Shown one piece after another: positions 1-12,104 of a stretch of DNA of 64,000 nucleotides. The first letter of the stretch is position 1; every line of letters starts with the position of its first letter. The position numbers and the translations under genes are program-made. Source of the DNA: Tenebrio molitor (lineage: Eukaryota > Arthropoda > Insecta > Coleoptera > Tenebrionidae); contig NC_091046.1 of the NCBI RefSeq assembly GCF_963966145.1, positions 47,678,001 through 47,742,000 of the forward strand, written 5' to 3'. A model generated the notes under the pieces. The model did no database searches. It saw only the letters and a list, made by a program, of their open reading frames with translations, and was not told the origin of the DNA.

Positions 1-574
1 AACGAAAAGAATAAACTGTAAAGTGCACTATAATCCAGTAATTATTTAAAAGAAGTGAAAGAAAGTGGATGTATTGTAAAACTACCCCTTCAATGTCGTG
101 GAACCCTCGTCACAAATGCTGCCTGAAGAGTATTTAATCATACTTGTGGAGTCATCTTAGATCGTTTTAAATTATAACGTGAACATGATAATGCGTATCT
201 ATAGATTTTTAAATTGTAATTAAAATATACTTAAAAAATCCCCCAGATACAAAAAATTTGAAAATTTTAATTTTTTGACAAACACGATAAGCCGAAGGCT
301 AAGGCTAAGCTAAGCCTAAAGGAATAAGAGAATGAACACCCTAACGTAAATTTTGTATTGTCCTATTAGGTACCTAACGGAGATTTTTGTTGGACAGTAA
401 TTTTTTTAACACTAGTAACAGAAGGAAAAACAAGTATTTCTTGGGGACATATTTTAAATGTCTCGAGCAGTTTGATCTCCATTTGCGTTATTGCATCCTT
501 TTTGATGCATGGTTCAGCCATACTGGATCAGGATGGGGAGAATTTGTGATTTTACTTAATTATTTATTTACTCT
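1..574. other. AT-rich non-coding stretch
   Basis: No convincing gene is visible. The stretch is AT-rich with short simple runs. The open frame at 387-641 runs into the following MITE and starts at a TTG, so it is not supported as coding. Confidence 0.6.
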
Positions 575-947
575 TTTTTGTGAAATCCTGGGCTGGGAAG
601 GCGTTGGAAACTATCAATTGTTGTGCTTTTTTAAAGCGTAGATTAATTGGAGCATGTTGACAGCTAACCTAAAATTTAGAACCAAAACAATCTTTCTTTT
701 TTTTCTTTCTTTGCAATGTTTTACATTAAAAATATGATAAGTTAACGATTCCTATTCTCGAAGCAAATATCTAAAGGCACCCTGTTCCGAAAACAAACAT
801 ATTCATTTATGTCCCGATTAAACATAAACAAATATCATTCGTGTCAAACCGCGGGAAATTCAAACTTTACACTGTTCTAAACGGTTTAATTTTTCCACCG
901 CCTACTCGGCCCAGGATTTCATTTGAACGCGCGACATAACTCTGGGG
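575..947 (-). mobile_element. MITE family M1, copy 1
   Basis: This copy runs from GAAATCCTGGGCTGGGAAGG to AGGATTTCATTTGAACGCGC, so the ends are inverted repeats of each other. The interior shares the family core: TTAGGTTAGCTGTCAACATG (here on the minus strand), a T/C-rich run, a segment reading AACATATTCATTTATG, and CGCGGGAAATTC. It carries no transposase and is non-autonomous. The outermost right end extends into GAACGCGCGACATAAC, matching the long TIR seen at copies 3 and 7. The family's superfamily is not clear to me. Confidence 0.85.
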
Positions 948-1570
948 TACGCCATCCATTTTTTAATAGGAAATGAAAAAATTTAAACCGGAGTATAATT
1001 GATTTCATATAAATGTTCATCAAGTGAGCTGTGCATTTGTAAAAGCACCTTTAATTTAGTTACATTACAAAAGTCACATTTATGAAGGTCATGCCCAATA
1101 AATCTTTACTTGGTAAAAATACAAAGACAAAAACAAATAAGGATTACTTTAATTTAATCAGTAAAAAGACGTAACATTGATTTTGAAATCAGCAATGTTA
1201 AAATGGACAAAAACTGAAAAATTAGTCAAATCGGGTTCGCGCAGAGCAAGCAACTTTGAAAGTCAAAGTCACTAGCTTTAGCTTTAATACCAACAGAAAA
1301 TCAAATTTTCATGGCTTGCTTAGATGCACATTTATATGAAATTGAGTATACATGCCTGAATCTGTTACAAACTTTGTAAAATTTTGTTGCATTTTTGACA
1401 TTTTTTCTGAGAGAAATTTTCCCAAGTAGCTGCTTGAAAAATTAATCTTGATGAAGAATTGCTTTGATTTTTCTTGAATGAAAGAAAAGAAAAACGTATT
1501 AAACTGACAAGACTGAAAAACAAATAAATGATCATAATTACATTATGAAGTTGTTTTTTTGTTGTTGTGT
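948..1570. other. AT-rich non-coding stretch
   Basis: Nothing gene-like is seen here. The DNA is AT-rich and separates MITE copy 1 from the first GC-rich block. Confidence 0.6.
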
Positions 1571-2720
1571 TGTTTTATGCTTATGCGAAATGTTTGTAGA
1601 ATTTGGGAGGGAAAATTGAAAACAGTGAGCGAGAATCTGTCGTAACCGGAATATTTTCCTTTCTTATCGGAATCCAATCCGGAAGAGTTTTTTTCGGATC
1701 GATGAAGCCTTGCGTCGGTACCGGGGCCTTGCGATTTCTTCCCCACGTGTCGTACCCCCGGGTCCGTTTTCCAATTAAGCCCATCGACTCCTCAATTGTG
1801 TCGCCCCCGTCGGGCTTCGCGAGCACACACTCGACATCAAAACGTCTTGTGTGAGCCGTCCACCCCCGCCGTCTAATGTGAAGTGATGTCGGAGTCGGCG
1901 TTACCCGGGCGACGGCTTCCCTCCAGGTTAAAACCTTATTGGATATGTTGATCGTTTTATTTTATTTTTCCACTTTTTCCCTGCATTTACATTTTCTATC
2001 CGCCACCATTTTCCGATGCGCGCCTCGCCTGGATATTGTATCAGATATGTAGCCGGGGTGGGACGGGGGTGGCGTTCTCCCCGCCCGGCACTCTTACTCA
2101 ATCAACTATTTTTGCGTCAGATTTCTTTCATATTCCGCGTCGAGCGCAAATCTGATTTGCTTTTGGAAAATTCTCCGTACGTCGAATTAATGGACGACCA
2201 ATTTGAGAGCGCTAAAATCTAATAAGTTTTTTAAATGTCGGAAGCGTGCCAACGCCGCCGCTCCAAAGCAATAAAAATATCGACGCTCCCAATGAAATAT
2301 TTCCACGATTATTAATATTTAATAAAAAAGCAAGCGCCGCATCGACACTCCGGACGACGCCGCCGCCGCCTAATCGGGATTCAGACCGGCTCCGGCCAAG
2401 AGACCCGGTAAATCTACACATCCCTGGAGCCCTCCGGCCCTTGTCTTGTACGTGCCTCTTGACGTCTATTGTTCGGAAGCGTGCAGCGAGTGCGAGCCGG
2501 ATCTTCGCCCTCAGCCCTGATATAATGATGGATTTAACCCAAAGAACTTTTCTAAATTGAATGGGGCCCGCTCGCGCAGATGCACCGCCGACGCCGCTGC
2601 CGCCGAATTAATCCCAGGTAAAGACGAACGGTAATTGCCAAGGAACGCTCCCGACGACAACCTTCCGGTCAACAAAACTGTCACATCAGCTCCAACTCCA
2701 TCTTGTTGAAGAGAAACATT
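1571..2720. promoter_or_regulatory. GC-rich non-repetitive block 1 (candidate cis-regulatory DNA)
   Basis: The base composition shifts sharply from the flanking AT-rich DNA to CpG-containing sequence with GCCGCC-type runs around 2,340-2,600. Open frames appear on both strands with no consistent codon pattern, which argues against coding. Blocks like this recur every few kilobases to 47 kb and resemble the conserved non-coding elements that surround insect developmental genes. That role is an inference from composition only. Confidence 0.35.
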
Positions 2721-2954
2721 CTATTTCTTCTTACCAAGATAGATCATCTCAAGCTTTTGACAGTCTGGACCATAACATCACTTCTGGTGTTTCTCAAGAG
2801 TCCGCCCGAGGACCATTGTTGTTCCGTTTAATTATTAACAACTGAAGGATCAATATTGAATGTGTCAATTAACTTGATCTTATGATTAGTTTTTGATTTA
2901 GATATTTTGTAATTCTCTTCGGGGGCAGTACCGCGCAGTTCCATTACTTGAGAC

Positions 2955-3106
2955 TTTCTGCTCTCTTTTCTGTCAACTGTCAGTGTTCCGGTGCACCTTT
3001 CGTGTCGACCTCAGCATCTCGCCCTTCCGGTGATCAAGAGCGATAACAAAGAGCGAGGGCGAGGCAGCGATATCATCATCGTCGACATGATTAAGGACAA
3101 GAAGCA
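2955..3106 (+). CDS. Candidate 5' exon of an unidentified gene (partial)
   Basis: A frame stays open from about 2,955 through ATG at 3,088 and reaches a good donor site, AAGCAG followed by GTACAT, at 3,107. From the ATG it would encode MIKDKKQ before the intron. An acceptor-like CTCAG lies just before CATCTCGCCC near 3,018, so it could also be an internal exon. An initiator-like TCAGT lies near 2,980. No partner exon was found downstream, and the segment sits in a GC-rich block where chance frames are common. Low confidence. Confidence 0.2.
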
Positions 3107-4640
3107 GGTACATCGATTAAGCGACCACTTAAGAGAGATCATCAGCATGCAAATATCATTATCTACTTGAATACTCATTCAATTGTCGAAGATGAATACT
3201 GCGGGATAAAGGGGCTCAAATGGCCACAAACCCGGGTTGCCAGGGTAACGCGGCACTCCGACGGGAGAGAGGGGCTGTTCACCGGGAAAGGGTGCGAGCG
3301 GTGTGAGCCCGATCAATCTCGAAACCTTTGTGGAACTTTCTATTGTAAAACATGTGTGTGCAAGACGTCCAAGTACCTGGACAAACTTGACCTGCGCGGT
3401 CCAGCGCTTTGCTAATTGATGGACGACACCTCGTGGAGGGAATTTTTATGGCGATGGGCGAATTAAGTGTTTATGATTATCTGAGATGGTGATCGTTCGT
3501 GGAGGTAATGGGGCTGCGTCATTAAGATAAAATTACACGATGAAATTTAGTCGAGTTAATTGGTAGTAAATCTTCGGGGCTTCGAGCGATTAATTTGTTT
3601 TTCTCGGGGGTGAGGCTTCTTGCACCTGACCGACCAATTATCAGATCGATTATTCATTTGGACAAAAAATTACGCAAAGTGGTCACGAACGCTGTGGTTC
3701 CGTGGTGTCTGCGGGAAGTCCAACGAACCCAAGAAAAAATCATACGAAAAGCTCCAAGCGCCGGTGGTACCTAACGGTACTGAACGAGAAACGACCGGGG
3801 CAAAACCCAAAAAAACACTACCTCACTTGGAATTCTTCTTCTGCTTGTGTCCATCTTCTCGCCTCCTGAAATTGGTCGCGATCTGATGGAAACAAAACAT
3901 GTTATTATTACTATTATTATTATTATTATTGTCATTTTTTGAGCGGGGTCCCAGAAATTTGGCTCAGATTCTTCTTGGGCTTTTGCCTCCAGTATGAAAA
4001 TAACAGAAGCCAACCAGCTGAAGTTGCTAATTAAAAGTTAAAAATGACATCAACGACACGCCGCACCTGTCACGCGGAATGAGTTATGGCGCGCGTCATC
4101 TCCACTCTCTCATTGTTGAAAAATAATTATTAATTGGACGTTATAAACGTCCAAAGCAAAGGTCACAGTGTATCTTTAATCTCGATGGTTGTCGCGTCTC
4201 GGGGCTTTCCACAATTAGCGCTTTTCCGGCGAGGCTAAATCAATTCGGTGTCGGCACAAAGCGTCCATCTTTGTGGCATAAATGGAAGAAAATGCAATAA
4301 AATCCGTCTGGTCGGTGACGTGTGCGACACACGAGAGTCGACGAGATTGGATGTGCGCTTCCCTTTTTCTCGCTTTCCCGGGATGGGAATCAATCAGGCG
4401 CGCCGGCGATGAAAGACTACACTCGCTCTTCTGACGGCGACAGAAAGGAGTACAGCAGAACTCGAATCTGATATGTGCGGTCGGATTCGAGCACTGATTG
4501 GATTCTGCATCCAATTTAATCAGTGCCGGATGGGAAGGCCCAAAAAGAAAGAAAAGTTCGACAGCCGATTCGGAAGGCGAAGGAAGTGCGTTTAAGGACT
4601 ATCAAATTCGCAACGAGGGATTGTGATTATTTGAGAAATT
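3107..4640. promoter_or_regulatory. GC-rich non-repetitive block 2
   Basis: This is CpG-bearing unique sequence with several ATTA/TAAT words and a TTTGTGGCATAAATGG segment near 4,269. A short ATT trinucleotide run lies at 3,903-3,929. The open frames on both strands are not supported as genes. The regulatory role is inferred. Confidence 0.3.
3903..3929. repeat. ATT trinucleotide microsatellite
   Basis: This is a short run of TTA/ATT units directly visible in the sequence. Confidence 0.8.
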
Positions 4641-5254
4641 TTAGAAAGTAGTGGAAAAGGATTTCAGATCAGAGGCTTTCATCTTGGAATGAGCGTAACA
4701 CGTCACATCAGGAGGTAGCTCGTAAAAATGCAAGGGCAGGTGTGAAGCCTTCATGAAGATCTGTAAGAAGACCTTCTTTCATAATTTTAACACCAGTGTT
4801 TAAAAGAACTTGATGGATTTTTGTCCGTTTGACATTGATAAAAACGTGTCTTTCTTTTTTAAAGAAGTAAATACATCTCTAGCAATACTATTTTTTCAAC
4901 GAGTGATGGAACATATTTTAATACAGAGTCCCAAATTATCTCGTCGAAGTACCTTGAATCTTTTTTTTCTCTGGATAATCTTCTGTTTCAATTCAAGCTC
5001 TGTTACCTCGCAGAAGTTTGACAGAAAAGCTGTCATCTGACAAAATCGCTTGCCCGTAAATTTTTAGGCAACCAGCTTTCGTTGAAAACAAAAAAGTATC
5101 GAATATAAGAAGCTGTTGTGTAATTATAATTAATTACAAGAATCAAAATATCTACAACACGAACAATATTGAGAGTATTTTCTTTTTAAATATTTTTTTT
5201 CTAATTTTGACATATAAAGTGACACTTTTCAAAATTAATTGACGTTGGGAAACG
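4641..5254. other. AT-rich non-coding stretch
   Basis: The open frame at 4,810-5,040 starts at a non-ATG codon and shows no recognisable domain. Nothing else is seen. Confidence 0.55.
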
Positions 5255-5259
5255 TCACA

Positions 5260-5310
5260 CTTTTCGTAACTGGTTACGAAAAGTAAAATCTTTCCTAACT
5301 GGTTAGGAAA
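5260..5310. repeat. Two adjacent near-perfect palindromes
   Basis: TTTTCGTAACTGGTTACGAA is followed at once by TTTCCTAACTGGTTAGGAAA. Both are centred on AACTGGTT, and only the two central bases fail to pair. They probably belong to a hairpin MITE that also includes the next foldback, because CCTAACTGGTTAC recurs at 5,590. Confidence 0.8.
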
Positions 5311-5497
5311 AATTTATTGTATCATCAATTTGACACTGTCATATTTTTTGTTTTTAAGCAAAATAACCGTGCCTACTTACCTACTTGATATTTTAACACA
5401 ATAATAATTTATTATTAATGAAATTCATTACTTCGTTTAACGTTTGAAGAAACTTTTTTTTGTCAAAATTAGAAAGAATCTTGTATGTAACACTTTA

Positions 5498-5597
5498 GGA
5501 AATGCAATTTTGTGTAACTCGTGTGATTTTGCGGGATCTCGCTGCGCTCGTCCCGCAAATATTCCACTCGTTACACAAAATAACGCATTTCCTAACT
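5498..5597. mobile_element. Foldback (hairpin) element
   Basis: A left arm starting AGGAAATGCAATTTTGTGTA pairs with a right arm ending in CACAAAATAACGCATTTCCT. The loop holds a second GC-rich hairpin, GCGGGATCTCGCTGCGCTCG followed by TCCCGC. There is no coding capacity. It is most likely a decayed hairpin MITE. Confidence 0.65.
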
Positions 5598-5721
5598 GGT
5601 TACATAAATAGCTATTTTACATAATTACAAAAAAAGTCACAGATGACAAGAATCTGACTCTAGATAAACAAAATTTCACCTAACGGTGTCAACAATTTGG
5701 AAAAAATCATCTTGAATAATA

Positions 5722-6065
5722 TTTTAAATCCTGGTCCGGGAAGGCGTTGGAAACCGTTAATTGTGGTGCTTTTTTAAAGCGTAGATTAATTGGAGCATGT
5801 TGACAGCTAACCTAAAATTTAGAGTCAAAAAAATCTTTCTTTTTTTCTTTCTTTGCAATGTTTTACATTAAAAAGAGAATCACTTAACGATTCCTATTCT
5901 CCAAGCAAATATCTAAAGGCACCTTGTTCTGAAAACAAACATATTCATTTATGTCCCGATTAAACATAAACAAATATCATTCGTGTCAAACGGCGGGAAA
6001 TTCAAATTTTACACTGTTCTAAACGGTTTAATTTTTCCAACGCCTAGGATTTCATTGGAACACGG
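5722..6065 (-). mobile_element. MITE family M1, copy 2
   Basis: It has the same interior as copy 1 in the same orientation. The left end reads TTTTAAATCCTGGTCCGGGA (degraded) and the right end CAACGCCTAGGATTTCATTG. The right end is shortened: the GGGCTGAGTAGGCG part is reduced to CCTAGG. It is non-autonomous. Confidence 0.85.
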
Positions 6066-7129
6066 GATATGATCAAGTATTTTCCAATAATTTATTTGAC
6101 TGACGATACTACACCATGATTGTCATTCTTTATTTTTTTAAGATGTAGAAATTTGAAAGAATTCTCCATTTTAATTAGCGTGAAGAAATTAGTTGAAAAT
6201 AAAATTGTTTAGTAAAATTTGTGTTTTAGTTGCTGAAAGGTGAATCTCCTTACTTATCTATAACATATCAAGCAGTTGAGAACTGGATCAAAAAGCTTGC
6301 ATAGAAGCTTAGAAATGTGCATCAAGTACCAAACATCGTGGATTTGTGTTGTGATACAAGAAAAAAATAATTTGGTCCAGGATTTAGTTTATTACAGTTG
6401 ACTAGCTAAAATAATTAACAAAATGACTTTTTCTAAGATCGTGAAGATACAATTTGCAAAATGAACTCGACATAAAACGAGGGATCTTTTGAAATGTCTT
6501 TTTACGGTGGATTAAACTGGGTTTATTTTGTGGTTCAGATTCAAAATGCCAACAGAGGGACCAAAAATATGTGAGCAACCCCCATATCCACCAGATCTAG
6601 CCCTCAATAATTACCGTGTATTTTAAAAATACCTAGAGAAATTTTTACACATTGTTCGACAGATGAAGCAATAAAAAAGCTGTATCAACTAATCTTAGTT
6701 TTAGATTATGCATTTGTTGAGACATTTTTTTTTTCAGTTTTAAAGTCTTTTGCGTTAGTCAGAAACAACAATAAATGAATCCACTCTTCTTCTCAACATC
6801 AAGGAACTCTGATATAACTTATATCTTTTTTTTCTATATTTTATAGATTTTTTTAAACTGCCGAAGAAAGTTATTTTTTTTAATACCCTTTCTTACAAAA
6901 CCCGAAATCTCTTGAAAATTCTTATCTGATTTATTCTGACACCAACTTGCCAGATTTTATTTACCACCAATCAACAAGACAGCGATTAAAAACCCCGTAA
7001 ATATCAGTCTATACATTTCATCACCTAAGTAAAATTAAAACAGAAAATTTAGTCAGTTTTGAAAATTGTTAATTTTAGTTGGAAAAAAAACTGTTTTATT
7101 TTCTTTCGAGTAAAATATCAACGAAGTCT
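6066..7129. other. AT-rich non-coding stretch
   Basis: No gene is seen. The sequence is AT-rich with poly-T runs; the segment around 6,450-6,720 could be old transposon sequence, but I cannot assign it. Confidence 0.55.
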
Positions 7130-8040
7130 TCGAGGGTGATTGGCAACCTCTCGATTCACAGCCTCGTTCACATCACAATACTTTGCACATTTTCGCAACG
7201 ATTTTTGTATTGGGCACTAGTCTGGAGGTCGTCACGTGTGTCACCTTCCGGGTCGAATCGAAAGAGAGTCGAAGGACTCACCTCTCCTGCAGGACCGCCG
7301 CCGCCGTCTCCGCTCCACTAGCACGGAAATAACTCTGTTCGTTCGTTAGCGAGTCCAGAATTAATTTCTTGGCTTCCCCGACCTGGCGTCTTGTCTATAT
7401 CTTGGTGGCGCAAGCGCTCGTTATGCCATTAGCCCCTCTCAGCGTCAATTACAAACTAATTGGCTGACGGCACTCGGTTACCGGGTCGATGAAAAAGTTG
7501 GACAAGATCAGGGTCGGTTTTGGTACTAATGAAAGTTAAGAGGGAAAGTTCAACGATCCGGCGGGGTTGCAGCCGGGGAAAAATTTTTTCCTCTCTCGCT
7601 TCGCACACTTCGAATCCAGCCGACTTCCCCGGAGGTTTCGTTTTGTTCCAACAACATGCCAAACTGACAGTCAAATGAATAATTGATGGTTTAAATGAAC
7701 GGAATGTAGATTGGATACACGCCTGCAAATTATTTTAGGACGACGTGTCTGCCTATGCCGGGGATGTATAACGGTCGGAAAGAATCATATTCCCGAACGT
7801 TTTCGTATTCGATTCGTACATTTCCATCTCAATTACGGGACCATCATCGGGAGCGTTCTGGATTCGATAAATGCGATGGAAGCAGACGCCCACACTAATG
7901 GCAATTATGTGGAGTTGGTAGACGCGTGTTTGTGATAAAAGACGCTGCCACCGGTCCAACTGTCACAAAGACTTTTGCCAGAGATGATGACGTCTCCAAT
8001 TACGCACGCACCTCTTTTCCAAATAGGCTCTGGCTCGATC
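7130..8040. promoter_or_regulatory. GC-rich non-repetitive block 3
   Basis: This is CpG-containing unique sequence with overlapping open frames on opposite strands (7,711-7,935 and 7,753-7,959), as expected for non-coding GC-rich DNA. Candidate regulatory element by composition. Confidence 0.3.
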
Positions 8041-8080
8041 TTCCTTCTAAAACTAAAATCTATCCTAGTTTATATCGCGC

Positions 8081-8379
8081 GTTCAAATGAAATCCTGGGC
8101 GTTTAGAACAGTGTAAAGTTTGAATTTCCCGCCGTTTGACAAGAATCACATTTGTTTATGTTTAATCGGGACATAATAGAACATGTTTGTTTTCAGCAAA
8201 GATATTTGTTTCGAGAATAGGAATCGTTAAGTGATTCTATTTTTAATGAAAAACATTGCAAAGAAAGAAAAAGAGAAAGATTTTTTTGACTCTAAATTTT
8301 AGGTTAGCTGTCAACATGCTCCAATTAATCTACGCTTTAAAAAAGCACAACAATTGACGGTTTCCAACGCCTTCCCAGA
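8081..8379 (+). mobile_element. MITE family M1, copy 3 (right end truncated)
   Basis: It begins TATATCGCGCGTTCAAATGA, which shows the extended terminal repeat, and continues through the family core to CGGTTTCCAACGCCTTCCCA. There it stops before the expected GGATTTCATTTGAA end. A short deletion near the left end removes the GAGTAGGCGTTGGAAAA part. Confidence 0.85.
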
Positions 8380-8419
8380 TAATTTATAAGAGCCAATCTA
8401 CAGAACCCTGATGCAACAG

Positions 8420-9185
8420 TCGTCCGTATCTCATCTAGATCTAGATTTCTAAAGTCACTTTTACTAGTTCGCTATTCTGCAATCTATCTCATCGTCCGTA
8501 GAAGAGTCACCAAGATTTTTTTTTAACCAAATTAAGACCTTTCACTCCAGAGCGTTATTTGAAAATATCTAACAACAATTCTACTCTAGTTGTAATAATC
8601 TATCTCTAAGAATCTATTTCACTATTGCTGGAAGCGAGAGACTTTTATTAGCTGTCTAAATTCTGGAAAATATCACAAAGATTCCTCTAATCGTAGTCAC
8701 ATTTTATCAAACAGATTTTAAATAAATTTAGCGTTGTTGACACCCTCAAAATGGTTTCTCTAATCTAAATGCTAGATTATTATTACTACTATTCTTTAAT
8801 CTATCTCACCACCCATAGAAGTGCCACAGAAAGATTTTTTTCTGACGAAATGAAATATTTTACTTCGGGTGAATCGCGAAAAATCTGAGAACTCTCACAA
8901 TCTATTTCATCACTTCAATAATCGTCAGACTTTTGTCAGTTATTGAGATGAAATCTTGCTCTATTAAAGCAATAATTATAAATGTACGTTAGATCTAACA
9001 ATCTATCTCACCGTTAATGAAAGTGTCAGAGACTGACAGTTTTAATGGCTTCAAGTGTAGTTATATTTTCTGAACAAACTTTAAAGAGATTTAGCTTCCT
9101 TGTCACTGAATGTAAGAATGCTTTAGTTGTTGCAGCAAAGTATACAACACAGTCTATCTTTCAAAAGACGGAAGAATCACGAAAA
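8420..9185 (+). repeat. Degenerate array of CAATCTATCTCA-type repeats
   Basis: A motif close to CAATCTATCTCAYCR followed by RGAAGNGTCAC recurs in one direction near 8,480, 8,611, 8,800, 8,900, 8,999 and 9,151, with a weaker copy near 8,427. Spacing is irregular, about 100-190 bp. Secondary words such as AAATAGATTT/AGAGATTTAGC also recur between the copies. I read it as an old, diverged tandem array; its origin is unknown. Confidence 0.6.
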
Positions 9186-9320
9186 TACTTGTTCGCAAGT
9201 TTCTGATGACAGTTATAGGTACTCCTTTGGAAAGAGATTTTAAATCAATAAGTCTTTTAAAAATGTAAGAATCATTCTATTTTATTCAACAATAAATTAA
9301 TTGTATTGATAACATAATTT

Positions 9321-9430
9321 CACAACATTTTTGATTTACAATGCAAAAATTTCCGACAATAATGCGGAATCTGGAAAAGTGCCCCGAATGCTTGCAGCGT
9401 TTCCACGTTGAATAGCAAGGGAAATCTTTA
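9321..9430 (-). repeat. Repeat family R2, copy 1 (3'-coding fragment)
   Basis: Read on the minus strand this ends in a frame containing AIQRGNAASIRGTFPDSALL followed by SEIFAL and a stop. The same DNA recurs at 15,191, 15,541 and 53,555. This copy keeps only the last part of the shared segment; upstream sequence differs. It is probably the 3' end of an unidentified mobile or multicopy gene. Confidence 0.7.
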
Positions 9431-9600
9431 ATAAATTAATTTTTTTGTCCGACACTGTCAGAATTTGAGAATTTTCTCCTATGTGAACGGATTTTGATAA
9501 ATGTGACAACTTGTCAAAACGAAACGTCAAGTTAATTTTAAAGATTTTAAGCGATTTGGAGCCTTTGAGGAGGGTCGTCGAACAAAAAAACGTTGTATTC

Positions 9601-9722
9601 AACTCGTTCTTGTGTAAATTGGACTTTTTTTGGCACTCGTGGGCCTTTAAAACGCTTGTTTCACTCGCGTTTTAATCTGACCCACTCATACCAAAAAAAG
9701 CCTAATTTACACACGAACTCGT
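9601..9722. mobile_element. Foldback (hairpin) element
   Basis: AACTCGTTCTTGTGTAAATT with TTTTTTTGGCACTCGTGGG pairs with CCCACTCATACCAAAAAAA and TAATTTACACACGAACTCGT. The loop contains GTTTTAAAACG-like words. It has no coding capacity and resembles in style the hairpins at 5.5 and 12.1 kb. Confidence 0.65.
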
Positions 9723-10170
9723 TAAATAAATAACTATTATGTAACATTATACTAATGTCCATTATAAGAATGTTCAGTTTGTTGAAAAAAAAAGCAGGTA
9801 AATAGTCCATTTACAAGGATAAAAACAAAGTATCTTATTATTTAAGTATTTAAAAAGGTTTTTGAATTTAAAAATAGTTTCTTTATCTACGACTTGTGTG
9901 TGATTATACAATTATTATAAAAGTGTTGATAATGCCTATTTATAGCTTCTAAAGTAACAAAAAAACACAAAAAATGACCTTATGATTGTTTTGAGTACTA
10001 CATGGTATAACAAGTTCTACATGCTTAAAAAAAAGTTTTTGAAAATTAATGCTATTGCAAAACAATCTTGATTAAATTTTTTATTTTTTGAAAATCAAGT
10101 TATCCAAAATATTTTTTTTAGTTTATAAACAAAACAAAAATCAATTTTAGAAGTATACAATACATATACC
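9723..10170. other. AT-rich non-coding stretch
   Basis: Nothing gene-like or repeated is recognised here. Confidence 0.55.
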
Positions 10171-10443
10171 TATTGGGTGATTCAAAATGATTGTGGATAA
10201 GTATGGCAACTATGTACGAAAATTTATGTGGCAACTGTGTGGGTGACGTAGAGCTGACATTTGACACTTCATAAGCGTGCATTTGAATTTTTTATACCAT
10301 TGGACATTGATTTGACAGTTTTCAAACTTGCGCCACTATGAGCTGTCAAAGAAATGTCAACTCAATCCTACCCACACAGTTGCCACATACATTTTCGTAC
10401 ATAGTTGCCATACTTATCCACAATCGTTTTGAATCACTCAATA
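10171..10443. mobile_element. MITE with ~75-bp terminal inverted repeats
   Basis: The left end TATTGGGTGATTCAAAATGA and the right end TTTTGAATCACTCAATA are inverted copies. The pairing continues through GTGGATAAGTATGGCAACTA and GCAACTGTGTGGG, about 75 bp per arm with few mismatches, leaving about 120 bp in the middle. There is no coding capacity. The good arm pairing suggests a fairly young element. Confidence 0.85.
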
Positions 10444-10539
10444 TGTACTAAGCAGTGATTTCTCTTGTATAATTTTTTTGTGTCAATTTTTTGAAAATAA
10501 ATTTGGTCCAAAACAAAATTTTCGGTTTATTTCGAGATG

Positions 10540-11900
10540 GACAAAGACCCCGACTTCGTGATTCAACGCTTGGAGTAGAATTAGGAACTGAACTTTTAAC
10601 ATTTCAGTCTCTCAAAATCACTTTTGTCTAACATCCAGCGTTAGTTCCATTTGTTTTATTTGGACAATTACTGCGGCAAACATCTTTGATGACCACCGAC
10701 ACAGATTAATGTGTAGAATGTTAATGACCACTTTGGACGTATCTAATATCTCGTAATAACTTTATAAGACATAAAAACATTGTGATAATAAAATATCGTC
10801 CTATCACCTCGACGGCACGTCCAATCTTCTCTTAATAAATCCACTTTAAAACACACTTAAGTTTTAATAAACCCGCGAAAAAACCAATTCTACAACGGCA
10901 CAAACCTGTCCGCTGGAAACTCAGTCGTACATAATAACGGCCATCATAATTTTCAAATAAAGTGTTGGGACTATGCGTAAGTGTTTATAGCCAATAACAT
11001 TTCCTCCGAGGCTATTCGAAGAGATAACACTAGTGATTGCAGAATCTTAATTAATTTTATGCGCGCGGCCAGATGATTTCTGGTGGTTCAGAATCGGGAC
11101 AGCTTGGCGGCACAAGAAATATACTCTTTTTTTTTACCTCGTAGAAATTCAATTAAAGGGTCGGCGAGCGGTGTAGATTTATTAGTGGAGGAAGAAAGAG
11201 GCTGAGGGTTCGTCGTGGGACAGGAACCCACTTCACAGGTGGCCCGACCTGGTTATAAAACGCTTCCTTGTAGAGCACGCATCTGAATAATAACAGAAGC
11301 TCGCCTATAAATCAGGCGAAGAAGAATCGACCGGGGGAAGTGTGCAACCAACCCTTTAGCCCTTATGCAAAGCATCCAGCGTCCCATCGATCGCAAATAT
11401 TTTTGATTTATTTGCATACCGGCTTTCCCATCGGTCCCACGAGCCGATGCAAATTTTTCCGTTTTACCATCAGTACCTGTGCCGTGTTACGGCGCGATTC
11501 TGCTTCCGCCTAATCACCCCCTCCGGTGCTCACAATAAAATCAAATAGGTTTTACCCGGACTTAATTCCACGGGAACATGCAACGCACTACTCCTCTCCG
11601 GAAAAAAATATGTGAGCAATTGTTCGGATATTCGGAATTAACGAAAATGCGCCCCCTCGGGACGATAATGGCGGGACAGGGGCGGCTCGTCGTTGCTTCT
11701 CACCAGCGGTTATGATTTACAGCATCGCGTGATGCTCCTCTAAACTATCCCTAATGTGTAATTATCATTAAAGCTTAGAGGCGATTGATCACGGCTCGGG
11801 GCCACATCGGGCAAAATAAATTATTATTTGTTTTTAAGTGCAATGCCTCCGTCGTGAACAGGTTGGTGCCAAGTGTACACGCAATTAATAATTTTTTTTA
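10540..11900. promoter_or_regulatory. GC-rich non-repetitive block 4
   Basis: This is unique CpG-containing sequence with ATTA-type words and no gene-like frame. Candidate regulatory DNA by composition only. Confidence 0.3.
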
Positions 11901-12104
11901 GAGTGCGAAGCTGGAGGAGTCCCGCTGGGCTGGAGGCTTCTTGGGATGGAAATTTATGGGAGGCGATCGATAAATTGGATTGGTAGAGGCAAAAAACAGA
12001 TGAATTATTTCAAAGCGAGAAGATTGTCTAGTTGGAGCAATTTGTAACGAGAAAAAGAATTCAAGAATGTGGGAATTGCACAGAATCACTGCTACAAGCG
12101 TACA

